Assembly: GCA_009869945.1 (NCBI GenBank)
Contig: WIXG01000130.1
Span: 124,001 to 188,000, forward strand
Direction: 5' to 3'
DNA: 64,000 nt
DNA from: Mesaphorura yosii
Lineage: Eukaryota; Arthropoda; Collembola; Poduromorpha; Tullbergiidae
In this document: one piece after another, positions 21,701 through 36,700 of the stretch
Numbering within the stretch: the stretch's first letter is position 1
Layout of the letters: each line of letters begins with the position of its first letter
The notes under the pieces: model-generated
What the model was told of the DNA's origin: nothing
What the model saw: the letters and a program-made list of their open reading frames with translations, nothing else
Databases searched by the model: none
Translations under genes and position numbers: made by a program

Positions 21701-24700
21701 AATGGCATCTGGCCGAACAAGATTGTAGATTGCGACTCGTAAAGCGTCCGTGAGTGCATCATTACGCCATTATCGTAATGATACCGCCAAAGACTCGCCG
21801 CAACAGCAGCACAGAGCAGAGCAGTGCCAAGTTCCGTGCCAAATAGGGGAGAGTAAATACCTTCGCTTCCGCCACCGCGCCGCTCATGCTCCTGCCTGTA
21901 AATTGGGTCTTGGGTTCATATCCGGCTTGGCAGTGCAGAGAAAGTTTGCGTACACGGGCGTATTTTTTCTCCACGGACGTAATTCCAAACATCAAACTTA
22001 ATCGAGAGTCAGACCTTTTCCAAATTCTCGCGACCGCATTGCCGTTGCGTCTCGCCTGTCGCCGTCCTTGACTCTAGATTTGTGAATGGAATCTGCGATT
22101 TGCGTATCTGCGTCAATGTCAGCCGTCAGCCAGGCAGGATGAACCAACAACCAAACTGGGACAAGGTCATTTTTGCTGACAGTACAAAAGCAAATTGCTG
22201 CGGCTGCCAAACTAAAAGCTGTCTGAGGATCTGAAGATTGGAATGCGAATGCGAAAAATCTCATCTCGGTGCATTCTTTCATTGAGCAACGACGGCGGGT
22301 GCCTGTTTTTGTGTTCTCCATCATCGTGTTCATGATTGTGTGCTTAATGCGTATAAAATTGGAAATTTGCGTCTGCTGCTCCTCCAAGACAAGTGGATTA
22401 GGAAGGAAATGAACGCTACTCGGCGGCAGGAAGGCATGCTCCAAGACAGGAAGACTCTGAGCAGTGAATGACAAGACAATAACCAGGCAGACTGGTGAAA
22501 GTTGCTGAGTTGCCGAGTTGCGTCTGTGCTTCTACTTCCTTGTCTTGTATATTGTTCTCGTTGCGCGTTTTGTGCAGCAATTTGCTGCTTGCTTCACTTC
22601 ATGGCTCATGAGTCCGGAAATTTGATTTAAACTTCTTCAAGGCAAAGCAAAACACGCATGAGCAGGCTTAAACTTGTTTCGGCTGTCGACTGGTTTCTTT
22701 TGCTAGCTGGATATAAAGACCATTTTCCTCGTTTCTGTTATTTTTTACTTTCTCCTTGCTTCCTTCTACTTGAGTCTTCGTCGATAACGCCAACGGCGAA
22801 TCCGAAATTAGGAAATTATGTTACGCATTTGCATGGGCACTTATCACGCGTGCTGTGAAAGTGGCCGAGTCGGGCCGTTTTCGCTATTTGTATTGATTTT
22901 GGAGTGTTTACAATGTTACAATACTCGGCTCAGCTATTATGATGATTATGATTAGGAAAGGGCAGTCGCAGTGAGCAGTGGCAGGGACAATGACGGAAGC
23001 ATTTCGTATGCATATTTGCGTATGGCATAAATTAATCAAGCTTAGTCGAGTCTAGTCGAGAATGTGAATGAAATTATGACGTCTTAGCGATCAATGGACA
23101 CCCGACGGACGCGGACGGTCATTCGTCATTTTTCACTGAGGCAAGATTGCTGTAATATTCTTACGTAATTTCGCATTAATACAGCAATGCATTATTGACC
23201 CGATTGATTAAATGCCCAATTGTTGGGCCGACTGAGCTTGGGCTTGATACCATCGTGAATTCGCGGTTCCTCTGAATGAATGATACGAACTCAGAACTTC
23301 ACATGCATGCACTGTACTTGTTTATTTACTTCGCTAATTATGAGAAGTTCCGCTACAGTGAACTCAAAATTCATTTTCCTGTATAATTCGGAGTCGTGTG
23401 CATAATTCAAATAATCGAAATATTTTAATAACTTTCGAAAGGTAAAATTAAAAATACAGGCAGCAGGAAGGTTGAGTTGACTTTCCCCTTTTGCAGTGCA
23501 GGTCTCTCACTCAAAATGTAATTTCTCAAGTTGCCGAGTTGTGTCTCTGAAACAATTCAATTGAAACTGAACGAACGACGAGAGGACCGACTCGTCCAAT
23601 AAAGCCCATGAAAGCACCTGCCATTTTTAATAACATTTTGTGTATAATTTCCGTAATCAGATGAAGAGCAGAAGCAAGAAGCACTCGTCCGCCCGGGCAA
23701 AACACAGCAACAGCATCGTCAGCGTTTGTGTTTTCAGCAGCCGCTGTGCTGCGGATGGAAAAAGTTTTCTTTAATCATCCCAAATAAAGTTATTGCAAAC
23801 TTCAACTTTGACTTGGAGTTCCGGACCAAGTTTTGAGAAGACGCTGTGTTTGTGCATGGCTTCCCTTCGCCATCGCCTTCATCTTTGCACTTGCACAGCC
23901 TGTCTAGCCTTCAAAATGAAATTATTCATATCGCAATTTCCCTTCCACGAATCATGGATTCGTGGGTAGCGGATAAATTGCCAATGCCAAAGCCAATTTA
24001 CTGATTTTGGTGATGCTGATTGGCACAGATTTTGTTGTAGGCTGGTTGGCTGCCGAACAACGCCGAATTATTTTTACGCCTGATCTTACTGCTAAATGCA
24101 AAAATGCAGAAAACAGTTGCCAGCCGATTGGTAATCAATTACGCTGTATTATTCAGGAGCCTTACCGTTTCGTGAGGGATAAATCGATACTTATATTTGC
24201 ATTTGTCTGTCAGAAGTCGACGGATCGCCGCAACACAACCGCACGTAATTAGCTGCCGGTTCTTTGAATTTGCTGCAGAATTTGCATATGAAAGGAATAA
24301 CAAGTATTCAAGTAGCCTGTAGTTTGTTGGTATTATTTTGTTGCCCTGCTACTGCTTTGTCCTGTAATGATGTTATCTTGTTATGCGTCTAATTTTAGTT
24401 CTTACCTGTCGATAATTGTAAACATAAAATGCCTGAATGGCTCATTGACATGAATTATAGAAAATCTATTCCGCTACCAAAGCCGGGCCTCAATGCCACA
24501 CGCGAAATTGCGAATAGGAATTCGCGAATTCGTCAATTTTCTGTCTTCGCTGTGGCCTTTTCGTGCTTGTCTTGTCTTATCAGCAAATGTGAATCAGAGT
24601 TTCGCAATACATGGAAAAGAAAAGCATTTTGACGGGCAGGACGAGCATTTCCAGCAAAAGATTCGGAGAGAGATAACCTTCCAGGTATTATCGTGGAGGT

Positions 24701-27700
24701 ACATCAAAAGGCATGAATAATAGACGGAGAAAGAAATTGACAGGCTAGTTCGCAAGCCGCAAACAGAAAATCGCAAGTGGGCCAAGGAGACACCGATTCG
24801 CATCGCAGATTCGCGGGCGCTTCCTGCGCCCGATTTATCATATGTGAATTATAGGGCGCGGCGAGGCGAGTGAATCATTCGCATAGCATAAATTATCTTT
24901 ACAGCTATAAACAACGCCCAAATACTCTGGATTTGACCAAGTCGAGTCCACACGTGTGCGTGCGTGCGTCCATTCATCACCTTAAAGCAAGTGGCACAAT
25001 TTTCTGTGCATTCAAACAGGAATTCAAACAGAAATGAAATTTATGAAAAATAGAAGAGTTTATACTTTACATTCGTTAAATATGCATTTAATTCCATTCA
25101 TGTATGTGCGGACAGCGCTCACTTTTCGTGTTAAAATCGCTGCGCCACTCGTGAAAGTGATCCCGGGTGGCTTGATTTGACATTGGACAATTGAATTTCT
25201 GAGCACTGCCGCACTGTACTTTTGATAATAGATTTATCAAACTGAACGATACTCAATCTGATTACTTTTCCTGCTACGCTGTTATCACTCACACTCACAC
25301 GCGATGAAAAACACGGTAATGCAAAATTGAAAGTCGCACTTCCGGCGCTTGTCTTACAATTGGTTATGAATTTTTAAGGTGTTTACATTTTCCTCGCCTC
25401 GCTTCGTGGTCATGGTGGTGTTTCGTTCGACAATGTTTAACAATATAACGTTTCTTTATTTGAATTTTTCCAATATTTTGTCATTTTTATGTAGTATTAA
25501 TGTAACGGTTACGCTGTAGAATACTTTCCTAGCAATAGACTAATAAAAATCGTTTTATGCTCTTCCTAAATCACGTTTAATCTGGGTTTGGGTACGAGAT
25601 AACAAGAAATGTGTGTGTGTGGTGCTGATTTGCTGATGCTAATTATTCATAGTAAGTAAATAACAATGGGAAAAGGTCTGTCACGGTCACGAGTCACCAT
25701 CAATCAGGTAGTCGGTCGTGTGTCTAAACTTTTGTAATTGCAACTGTATTCTTTTACATCTCAATATGTATCACGATATGCCTTGCAATGCAGCAGCAAT
25801 AATTAATTCGTCAACTTACGAATACGTTTGAAAGGCAACGCAATAAATTCTCGTTAAATTTCCCAACATCAACACGCAATTTACAATTTTACATCTACAC
25901 TCTACGCAGTTGCAATTGCAATGGAATGTGAAACACGAAACGGACAAGTCAAAGTTTAAAAGTGTTGAGTGTGAGTAAGATTTATAAATCAATATAAAAT
26001 ATATGCAATTTGCAATTAGCAGGAGGTAGCGTGTAGTGTGGTTTAACGTGTGACGGGTGCGAAGAACGACTAGGCAGGAAGTAACAAATGTAGATCTCAT
26101 TTAATCGTGGGCAGCGCCAGCTATTGAATGGCTGTCGTGGTCGTGGAGCCCGTGCTCAGCTCATTTCTGTTGCTCACCGCCGTCGAACTCGTGAAATTGA
26201 CCATCGGTATCGACGTCGAAGACTCGTGCGAACCTGAGTTGCTGTGGTGTCGATGTGGAGGCGGTGGTGGCGGGGTTGCGTGGGCGTGCCCGTGAGTGTG
26301 ATGCTGCTGCAGCTGCTGAATGTTGTTATTCCCATTCCGGGGCACTGGAATCGGGATGACATTGCTGCGTGGCGCCCAGCCACTACGGTTACTACTGCTA
26401 AAATTAGGGTTACTATTCGTATTGTCAGGTTTAAATTGTTCGAGCAGTGCACGAGCGCTATCAAAGTCTTCTTCGATTATCATGGCGCTGTTGCTCTTCT
26501 TCCGCGTCACAGGCGTCGCGCTGGCGGGTTTATTTCCGATGTGGTTCTCGACGAACGGTTTGGTTCCGAGGCCCTCGCCTTTGCCGTTGGAGTTGCTGCT
26601 GCTCCCGCTGCATGTGTTCTCATTAGAACTCAGCATCACAGTCGTTGTGGTTGTCGCAGTCGTGGTCGTCGTTGTGGATGATTCGCGCGGGCCGCCGTCT
26701 CCGCTGCCTCGCCCTGGTCGGCTGCCGCTCGCCCGCCGTCCCCTCACGCGACCACCGCCCGCTCCAGCACCACTTTTGCCCCCGCTCATGAGCCCCTGCC
26801 CGTCGGTGTTCCCGTCTCCATCGTCTTCGTCGCCCTGACTCGTCTCGTCAGTGCCGTAGAGACTCGTGAGCCCGAGCAGTTCGTTCATCGCTGCCGTGCG
26901 TACGGCCTCGTCTCCGTTGAGTAGCCTGATCTTCTGGATCATTTCCTTAATTTCGTAACGCAGTATTGCTAGGAAACACCCTTTGAGAAATACGATGATA
27001 CAGAAGCCGATGACGAAGAGGATGTCCGTCACGTGGTCGATCCACTCGAGCATCTTGTCACCACAGCCAATGTGATGCTGGTGCACGTGGTAAAAGTTGC
27101 GAGCCGTCGTTGTCGGTGAAGCAGGCGTCGACGATGACGAAGCAGCCGCGTAGAACGGCGTGAATGGCACATTGAGCCTTTGGTTATTATTCTCATCGAT
27201 CTCAGCCGACTGCTGCTGCTGCTCTGCCTGGAGCTTTCGAATTAATTCAGGGGGAAGCACACAAATACTATTTAGATAATTATTATGGTTATTGCGACCA
27301 GAGGCTGATAATGAAGAACCACTTTCAGTCGTTGTCGTCGTTGTCATTTGCCTAACTGCCGCGTGCACCGGACTGGGGCCGGGCGGGGGCGCACCCGAGC
27401 TGCTGCTTGATGATGATGAAGATGAAGATTGAGTTTTGTGGGGTAATGATAATGGAATCTTCGCATTATTAAACTCGTCTGAATGCAGCAACCGCACAGA
27501 GTCTGACGGCATTTCGAATAATTGCGAAAATTCCACACTGCTGAAACTACTCGGCTTCTTCGCGGCAGCAGCGATTGCCGGATTCTTCCTCCGGCCGACG
27601 TACGTATGCTGCTGCTGCTCCGACTCGGAGGACGATTGAGACTTGGAGCGTGAATGGTGCTGCTGGTGCCGGTGCAACTGCTCTCTGCTCGAACCACCAC

Positions 27701-30700
27701 CACTGCCACTGCCACTCGCACTGCCGTGGTGAGAACTGTGAACGTCTCTGTTTGTGCTAGTTTTTACAAAATGCGGAAATATGTTGCCGTAATTGTTCGT
27801 GTGATGGGTCGGCGTCATCGACGCACCACTCCCGTCGTCGTCTTCGGAATCCCATCTGGTGATGGTGCAGCACGTGGCGGGCAGGAGTGGGCTCGTGAAC
27901 TCGTGAAATATGTTGCGATTAGCTTCGTAACTCCGTGTGAAGGATTCTGTAAATCACAAACAAGGCGCAGCAGGTTAAATGAATGCAGGGCATGAATGTC
28001 GTCATCACTTAAAATCTTGCCGTTTTCATAAACCATAAACAAACGCTCGGCACTGTGGTGAGCGGCGCGGCGTGGCTTCACGCGGAGGTAATTGAATTAT
28101 TGAGAAGTTTGTGTAATTCGCCAGACGCTGGCTGTGTGCGGTAGAAACTCGCAAACGCAAAAGTTGGAAGCAGAGAAAGCGCCCGTAAGCGCGTCAAGGC
28201 CGCCTACGCAGATAACTGCGTACCAAAAGAAGAAGCTCCAATAAACTTTAGACATGTACCTTATGCCTCGCCCGCCTGCCACGCTCAATTAATGGCAATC
28301 GCAACGCAGCAGTCAACAGTGGCAAGTTTACGTACTTCAGAACACAAAGACAAGACAAGAAGACTTCTCATCGAGTAACTCAACTACTCGAGTCCTCCAG
28401 TATGCGTATACAGCACACTATTAACATTGTACACTGCCTGCATTGCAAAAGAAAGCGAGCGGCAGTGGCGTGGCGTGGCAGATTGACTGACAATGTCATT
28501 TAAATCAATATATCGGAAATTGTGTTCAGGCTGTCATGAAAAATCGTCCGTCCTTTCGCTTTGTGTTTGTGCCGTGCCGAAAAATTCCAGGAAAAGCCAA
28601 AACCAAAACCAAGATTCGCAAAGCCTATTCGCATATCTCCCGGAATTCGTTTTGTCCGTCTCGTCCTGAATCCTGACGGGTCAGGTGCTCAGGTGCTCCG
28701 GTGGATTATTGAATCTGGAGTGACACTCCACACTGAATTGTATTGTAGTAATGACGTAATTGTGCATATTTAATCAGACACCGTCGATTATTATTTACAT
28801 TACTCTACTCTACTGCACGTTACTATCGATTCAATGAGGAATTAGAATTCGTAAGTGTGACAATAAAGACGGCTGCCCGAGTTGGGAATTGTGACTTGTG
28901 AAGTGCGGGTGCGGGGCTGAAGAGTAATAATTCATGACGAGTTTCCGTTTCCCATTCACAAGCTACGTCAAGCCAAGGCCGGGCAGGGCAGGCTGCTCTT
29001 TCTTTTCTTTCCTTCTTCGTTATTGTATCGTATAATCTTTATCGCATCGTATCGCTTTTATTCCTTCGCTGGATTTCCAGTCTACAAACTTTGAACCGCA
29101 GTCTGACAACCTATGCCTATCCGAGTAACCGAGTGTACGATGAAGATAAATGAATGGCGTAGCCTGCACCCAGACCATTATTAAGGTGTTTAGAGAACGT
29201 AATCTAAAATAATGTATTTTTTCTAATTTTAAAGACTTCCCAGTCCCGATCTCATTCATTCTGATTTAATAGACTTGATACCAGGCAAAATTAGTTTTTT
29301 CCACCGCTGCCACAAAGTTTCAATGCAAGGTTTTGTTTTATTTTTGGATCAAAATTACTAGGAAATGTGAAAGTAATTTGTTGCCTGCCTGGAAGTATAG
29401 CCGGTCTGGCCGTGAGAAATTTGCGTTTTGCAAACTTTCATTTTCCGAACTTTCGCACCGTGAATTGTAATCGAGCCACAGAAGACTGACTGAGATCAGG
29501 CGAGGCCAAGGTGAAATACACTCTGATGCCCTTTGCCGTTTGAAGATTAGAGAATTGCCATTGCCAAATGCTGAATGTCTAAATTTAGGAGGGCAGAGCA
29601 GATTTGGCAAGTAAAAATTATGTCCTCGCACGAACGTGCAGCCACACCCACCCAAATTACATTATTAGAGGAATATTCTCGATTTTTAGTAGCATATTTA
29701 CTCATGACACAAATTACTCAATGAACCGACGCGTTTCAAGCTAGGAAATTGTTTCAGCCTCACGCATCGCAATTTCAATGCTTAACGCATGGAAAAGTCG
29801 AACTCTTGCTGTCTGGCAGTGACAGCCCGGCTTTAAATTTGTAAATGCGAATCATACATCATAATCATAACAGGACGGAAAAGTTTCGTCCTCGCAACAC
29901 AAAGCAACGCATGGCAGGCAAAACTTTATTACGACTTGTCGTATTAAAATCTTCAAGACGCTCGCGTTCGCGAAGCCCGGAGCGGGTCGCCTTGCGCGTT
30001 GTGCTTGCAAAATGATTGCAATCAATCTTGCGTAATGGGAAATGTGAAACGGTAAACGAGTGCTTAAACGCACTGAGGCTGGCGCTCTTAGAGTAAATAA
30101 CGCACGCGCAGGTAGGCAGGCAAGAGTATCAATTTATTCGGGGTTTCTGTTTCTGTGTTCGCTGGATCGGTGGTCGTCTATTTGACTAGTGAAAATCAAT
30201 ACCCGAGGCCGGGTAAGAGAGAATGACTGCTAACTGCCAACTGCTACGAATTCAACTGTACTCGCGTATCAGAAGTATGTATCAATATCAGAATATTAGA
30301 TCCAGATCTCTCTGATAAATCTGCTTTTACTTTTACTCCGAATTTACATGCGTAATGAATATTGCATCCATTCCATCATTCCAGCAGTTCGTTCTCATTC
30401 TCGTGTTCCATGCATGCCAATATTCTATACTAATAAATTAAATTTACATGGCTTGCATTTTAGCAGCAGCAGCACAGCTTCGGCCTCAGTGAGAATGAAA
30501 TTATTAATAAAACTATTTTTGCTGGCGTTGCCAAAGTCAAAGCCTTTGCCTGTGCATTCAGGCTGCTTGTTTACTTTTCCAGCCTTTGGCGTATTGAAAT
30601 TCTCATTCTCACTCTGCTGGCGTGCTTGCCTTTTGCATTACATTGCCAGAAACATCGCTCGCTGATGATATTGTTCCGTGTGAAACAAAAGATGATCAAG

Positions 30701-33700
30701 TTTTCCATTCATCCAAACATAATGCAAATGCGGCTATAAATAAAGACTTCTCTTCCTGCGCGCGGTGATGAATTTTCAATGCGAAGGCTTTTATGAGTTA
30801 TTGCCTAACCGGCTGCGTGTTGCCGCTGCGTGCTGCGTTGTGTGCTGAATAAATAATTACTCGCGCCCGCTTCGCGTTGGCTAAACGATTGCATCTCGCG
30901 CTCGGCCCATAAATTATAAAAATTCTGATGCTGTCTGACCATGAATTAATTTCCGAGTTTTGAGGCAAAGTAAGGCAAGACAAGGCCAAGATTCTGATTG
31001 CGAGAATTGCACAATGCGCGGCCTGGCTTAACAAAAGGCTCCAGCGAGTCTTAAGCCCAGTATCGTATGCGTATGCGAGGCGGTCTCATAAATCTATTAT
31101 TTATTCATTCCATCATGTGTCGCATTGTGTGGCTGGCATTGTTCGGGAATTCGGGACAAAATTATGACAGGCAGACTTTCTTCAGAGTGCACTGCACAGC
31201 AAAGTTTCCGCTGGTCCGGAGTCTCATTATTATGGAAAAATATGGAAATCTTTAGCAATCTTTAATGTATATTAATCAGGCAGCACAGCACAGCGCTGCT
31301 CAAGGAGCCAATGCCTTCATTGCCATTGCCACTGCGCTGCTAAGCCAAGACAAGCTAAGACTTACCGTTGAATTGAGGATAGTCAAATGGCGAGTCGACG
31401 CCACAGCACATGTCCCGTGACTGGATCCAGTCCCAGACCTGCGTAAACTCCGGATCCACTTTGTACTGGGTGGCGAGTCGCTGTCTGAGTGACGGGCGCA
31501 GAGTAGACTTGATTCGATCTAATCTAAATGCCCAAACTAAGCCAACAATGATATCACCAATCATGAGCACAAGAAGTAGTGTCCAGTAAGTATTTAGCAG
31601 TTTCTGATTGAGTCGCAGTGCCCCCAGGCAGCCGATGGCTTGCAGGATGCCGCATTGGAGTAAAAGTGCCACGTAAGCGTACAGGAAGGTCGGCTGGTAG
31701 AATTCGACACCACTGTAGACAGGGAAAGAATTAATTAAGCATGGTTATGTGCAAGGTTAATTAATAAAAACTTATTTACACCGGGCAAAAGCTATTTTCA
31801 GGTGCCGGTTACAAACCCGCACTAATTTTTTTTATAAATTCCAGCAGGATTCTAATTTTAGACCACTGATTAGATTAAAAACTGACGTCAGAGACGTCAG
31901 CACGTGGAATTGGAAAGAATGCCCTCTAATTTAATTAGTTCAGTGAACACCTGAAGAAACTTCATTGTAAATTCAACCGTGACTATTCAAAATTGTGAGA
32001 TGGCGTCAGCGTCAGAGCGATCAGCTGAACGTTACGCTCATGCCCTCATTTCGACAACTTCGAGGTCAGGGAGACGCCTCGTACTTTTGTTGCTTGCATG
32101 TGCAATGATCAGTGAGCTTGATCGAATGACCTTACGATGGACGACTGACGGCCACAAATTGATATAAATAGTTTTTGCGTGTGGGTTAAATGGTAAAAGA
32201 GTCAATTGAAAACTTGTGCTAACTTTAGAAGATTATGCATAATTTAACCCGCTTGTGTTTGCCTATGGCGTTTAGCGTATGACGTATGACGTCCAAAGTG
32301 TCAGTCGTGCGTGAATATTTTACCGATTGTCTTCCTACCACGAACCCCTTTCAAAGGTCAAAGGGTGAGCAATTAAGCAATTGCGTGCAATTTTATTGCA
32401 TTACTTTCGATTTCGATTTGATATTTTTACGATACGGGTGGCGGTTTCCGAAATTTATGGCCTCTGAGCTGGGCATGACGCATGAATGACTTTAATTAAC
32501 CGTCTCGTTATTTATTCGCCAATTCTCACGCTACCTTGCAAAATACGCGCAGACATCAGACTTGCTTGTTTCGTGTTTCGTGTATTCGTGTTGTTTCTTA
32601 CCTGAGTAATTTGAGTCTTGGATCTACGAGGACAGAGACAGCAAAGACAGTGAAGACGAGTGTGGCGACTGCCAACACGATATTACAGGCGTAGATCCAC
32701 AGTCTATAGTATCTCATGGCATGTTGGTGCAGAGTGCAAAGATCTACAAAACTTGGAGAGTCTGGAAGAATTACTTTCTCCATTCACTCGAACCGACCGA
32801 CACAAACGTCGTCGACGACATTTATGACTCTGAGTTGATGCTGCTGGACAAGTGCGAGCACGAACGAAGATGCAACTGGATCAGGACTTGGTTGGACTCG
32901 ACTGGAGAAGCCAAGCAATCCGACAACAACAACAATGTCGAATGTCGAACGTCGTTCTGCCCTGGAGAAATTGCTGCCGTTCGTTGCTGTCTGGGAACAC
33001 AAAATTGGGCGAGCCGAAGCTGCCTAGGAGTCAAGTCACGGCACGGCACAAACTTTCCTCCAATCTCAACTCATCATAATCAACATCAACATCGAGTTTA
33101 TCGTCAGCAGCAGCGGCCTTCAAATACGTACACGCGCACGCGGCTGTCAGTCTCCAGGCTATCTTCAACTAAATCTGTCCGTACTTGTCCCGAGGTGTTG
33201 TTCTCTGTTGGTTTTGCGTTGTGTTGCTGTTTCTGTTTCTGACGATGAGTATGCCAAGAGACTAGGGACACACTTCGTATTCGTATATGAACTCGACGAA
33301 GCAAGAGAAAGTAGTTCTCGGTCGGCCGTACGCGAATGCCGTAATTTCACTCACGTCCAAGTTACAGTCACTCAGTTTTCATTCACTTCACTTCATATAT
33401 CATTATCTCGTCATCGCATCACATCGCACTCCAGATTCTAGACTCCTGTAGCAGCCCAGGCAGATTCGCAGATTCTTTTCTTCGTGCTTCGTCTTGTGAA
33501 TGAAATCAATGCACCATTCACCGCTCCACACTTCTTGTTCGCTGCTCCTGTTGCTGTTTATGTCAGCCGATTTTATTCACCATTGAAATGACCATTATCG
33601 TATGACGACGTATTTGCTCAATGGCCCAATTCGATTTTCGCTACACTTAATCACTGCCACTCTTCCAAGTAGTGTTTTGACAGCTTGGCAGCTTTCAGCC

Positions 33701-36700
33701 TTCAATCATCTCGGCGTATCCGAATTCATTCGAGTTCACACCCGCACCGATTCAGAGATGAATGAATGGACTCCTCGAAGCGTGTCGTGGCGGACTCACT
33801 GGCTCTCTCGTGTTGACTTCCTTCCTTCCTGTCAGCGACGCGTCAGCGTCACCGGCGTGGCGGTCCCCTTCAGATGTTGTGTAATTACGGCACGGGCACG
33901 GTCACAGGCGCTGGAGCACTGCAAAAAAGAAAAGAAAGCATTCAGCATCCAGTTGACGGGAGGAAATGCCTGTCATTCAGGCCCGGATTTAAGTCGATTA
34001 TTCTCAAGTGATATGCCATAAACTTGGCATAACGAGGACGAGGCATGCCGCGAGCCAATGCAAAAGCCTTTATGAAGGCATGCGCTGAGCAGAAGGAAAG
34101 GCCAACAGGAAAATCCAATTTCAAAGAAATGATTTTCTCAGAAATGTGAATCTCATCTCATCATGATCACAGTCACAATGGCAGTGGAAATGCAATGCGC
34201 ATATTGTTCTCTTCGTTGCGTTGCTTGTATTGCGTATGGAAATGGAAACGCCACACCACGGCGGCCGCCCCGACTCAGACAGCAATTGACATTTACATTT
34301 TACATGGCCCGGCCAGATTGTAAGTGTTGCCGCTACCAGTTGCCAGCAGCCGGCAACGGCAACCAGCTGTGAGACACTTTGAAATAATACTGATGCTCTT
34401 GCGTATTATTATTGGACGACAGACAATTCTTTGTACTCGTATTTCGCGTTTCGTTGCTCCGTACCCGCATTTTGCATTTTGCGTTTTCTTCAAACGACGA
34501 TCGGACTTCAATATTGCGAAATGCGAAACGCGACAACGACGCGGCGTCCGCAGGATAAGAAACAAGTGCAATGAGGCACGCGGGCACGCCGCAACCCACA
34601 TGCGAAGACGAGCGGGCAAGGACGAGATCACAAAAGAATTTGAAAGGAGGAGAAAGGAGTCGCAGGCAGATTATAAAAGTCGGGCACGAAAGGATGAAAT
34701 GGGTTGTGAAATTCTTACACGACCGTAATAAAAGATTAAAGACTTGATCTGTCTTTATTCGTTGACAATGCAAGCAAGCACTAGTAGGGCACGACAGGGC
34801 GCAATCACAATGTCTTTCTTGGTGATTATTGTGCTAAAGCACGTAAATGGCAAATGGTAAATACTACTTGTAGCGTAGAAAGTAGAAAGCACGAGCAAAG
34901 CTAGCAGTATTCCATTTGTCCGCACTGCACTGCATTGCTGTAGTGCAAATAAAAGCCTTTCTCCAGACAGGCAAACTGGGATTGTTAAGTGTCATTGAGC
35001 ATGGTTGTTTGTAGACAAAACATGATCTCGAAAGTGATTAATTGCAGGAACTCGAGCAGGGAACAGTGAACCGGCAAACTGGATCAGTCAAGTGCTCTCC
35101 TGATTCCCGAATCCATTGTATTGGACAACTCTGATCAATGGCTGCTGCTGTCGCTGTGTATTGGCTCTACCTTTCAAGCGATACGAGTCATTATTGATAA
35201 GCTTGCTCTTGTGCCTAATTGGAGCACCGCGCCGCCTAAATGATTTATGTTCAGCGTATCCTGTGATGGGGAAAACGGGCAAATAGCGTGGCATGAATCA
35301 TGGATTTGATTCAGGATTTATCGATCTGGGAATGAATCTGAAATCTATACTCGGAATGTCGAAATCGACATCGAATCTGCGTCTGTGCTCCAGGCGGACG
35401 GCAATGGCCGTGCATGTGATTTTGAGCACGCACGGTGCGGTGATTGAAGTCTGACTCAGCTGGAGTCTGGTGCCACTGCCTGTCGTAGCTTTGAGTCTTG
35501 TTTACTTTCTGCATTATTTTGTCAGTGTCAATCAGCCAAATAGATGATTCCCCCCTCGTGCTACGTCCGATTTCTTCAGGCTTGACGCAATTTATCATAG
35601 TTACGTAATCTGACATTAATGCGAGATTATCTGATCGACATCGACTCGTCTTCGATCTGCAAAATCTGAAGTAAAGCAAATTGCAAAAGGTAAATGGCAA
35701 ATGGGTCGTCATAAAAATGTAGACTGCCTTGAGTTTAGTCTCCGGTTTATTTTAAAGTAGTCATCCACCGAAACTAAGAAAATGTGACATGAGCGTGAGC
35801 GTAATGCAAGAACCTCAAAAATAGAGTAGACAACTCGAGTCACGTTCAGTTTTATGCCTCACAGTGACAGTGGCGTATTTTTTAGCATCTTCCTTTGCTG
35901 CAGTATTTTGCAGTATTTGGCAAAGCTCATTGAATTTCAAGATTACCAGTTGCCAATGCACTCGCATCTCATCGAATCCGCATTTCCACGAACGGGCGGG
36001 TCATAAAAATAAACAGCAGACTTCCTTAACTTAATACGCGTACAAAATGCCCACTGTTGCTCGTCTACATTATGTCAGGGTGTTAATGATTCGGAAAATT
36101 GACTATTCTAGAGCCTCTCTGCTTAATCTCAGGCTTCCAGCCGTTGCGCTGCGTTGCAGTTCGCAGCTGCATTGATTGCATGTTGCTCTCATTGGTACTG
36201 TTCTGTATTTTTATTGCCTTTCAAAAGTCACGCTCACAAACAACCTTCCTCCCTCCTTTTCCTTCTTTCTTAAAGTAAACAAAGTTTTTTTTTTCACAAA
36301 ATCGTGCAACGTAACTGAGACTGCGACTGCGACTGGCTTACGAAATTAATTAGTCAAAAAGTTGGTCGAGTGTTTCCCTGCCCTGGCTGGAATCAAGACG
36401 TGAGAAATGAAAAAAGGCACTCGACTCGACTCACTCAGCCAGTCAGTCAAAGTTCTTTTTGACTTCTGAGCTCCGAAACGTACATGCACGGCACTGAAAA
36501 AGTAAAAAACTAGCGCAAGGTCACGCACGTCCTTTTCCCGTCTCATCTTTTCCAAGTCTTCCCATAAAGATCTGAATCTCTAACGCAATGCAGGGCAATG
36601 AAAGCCATTATGCACGACGCACGGCGGTAAATAAGAATGAAAGGAATGTCTCTCGTAATTTACTTTCACGATGACGAGAACGCGCAGCCTCACGCCTCAA

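Noticed and set aside
26244-27995. Long plus-strand frames opposite the tetraspanin low-complexity exon
   Set aside because: They are antisense shadows of the repetitive Ser/Gly/His codons and have no independent features.
27815-28081. Minus-strand frame upstream of tetraspanin exon 3, read as a longer exon
   Set aside because: It is out of frame with the tetraspanin and crosses the acceptor at 27946.
32721-33242. 173-codon plus-strand frame near the tetraspanin first exon
   Set aside because: Its left end is antisense to tetraspanin exon 1, it has no domain or splice support, and it shows no homology.
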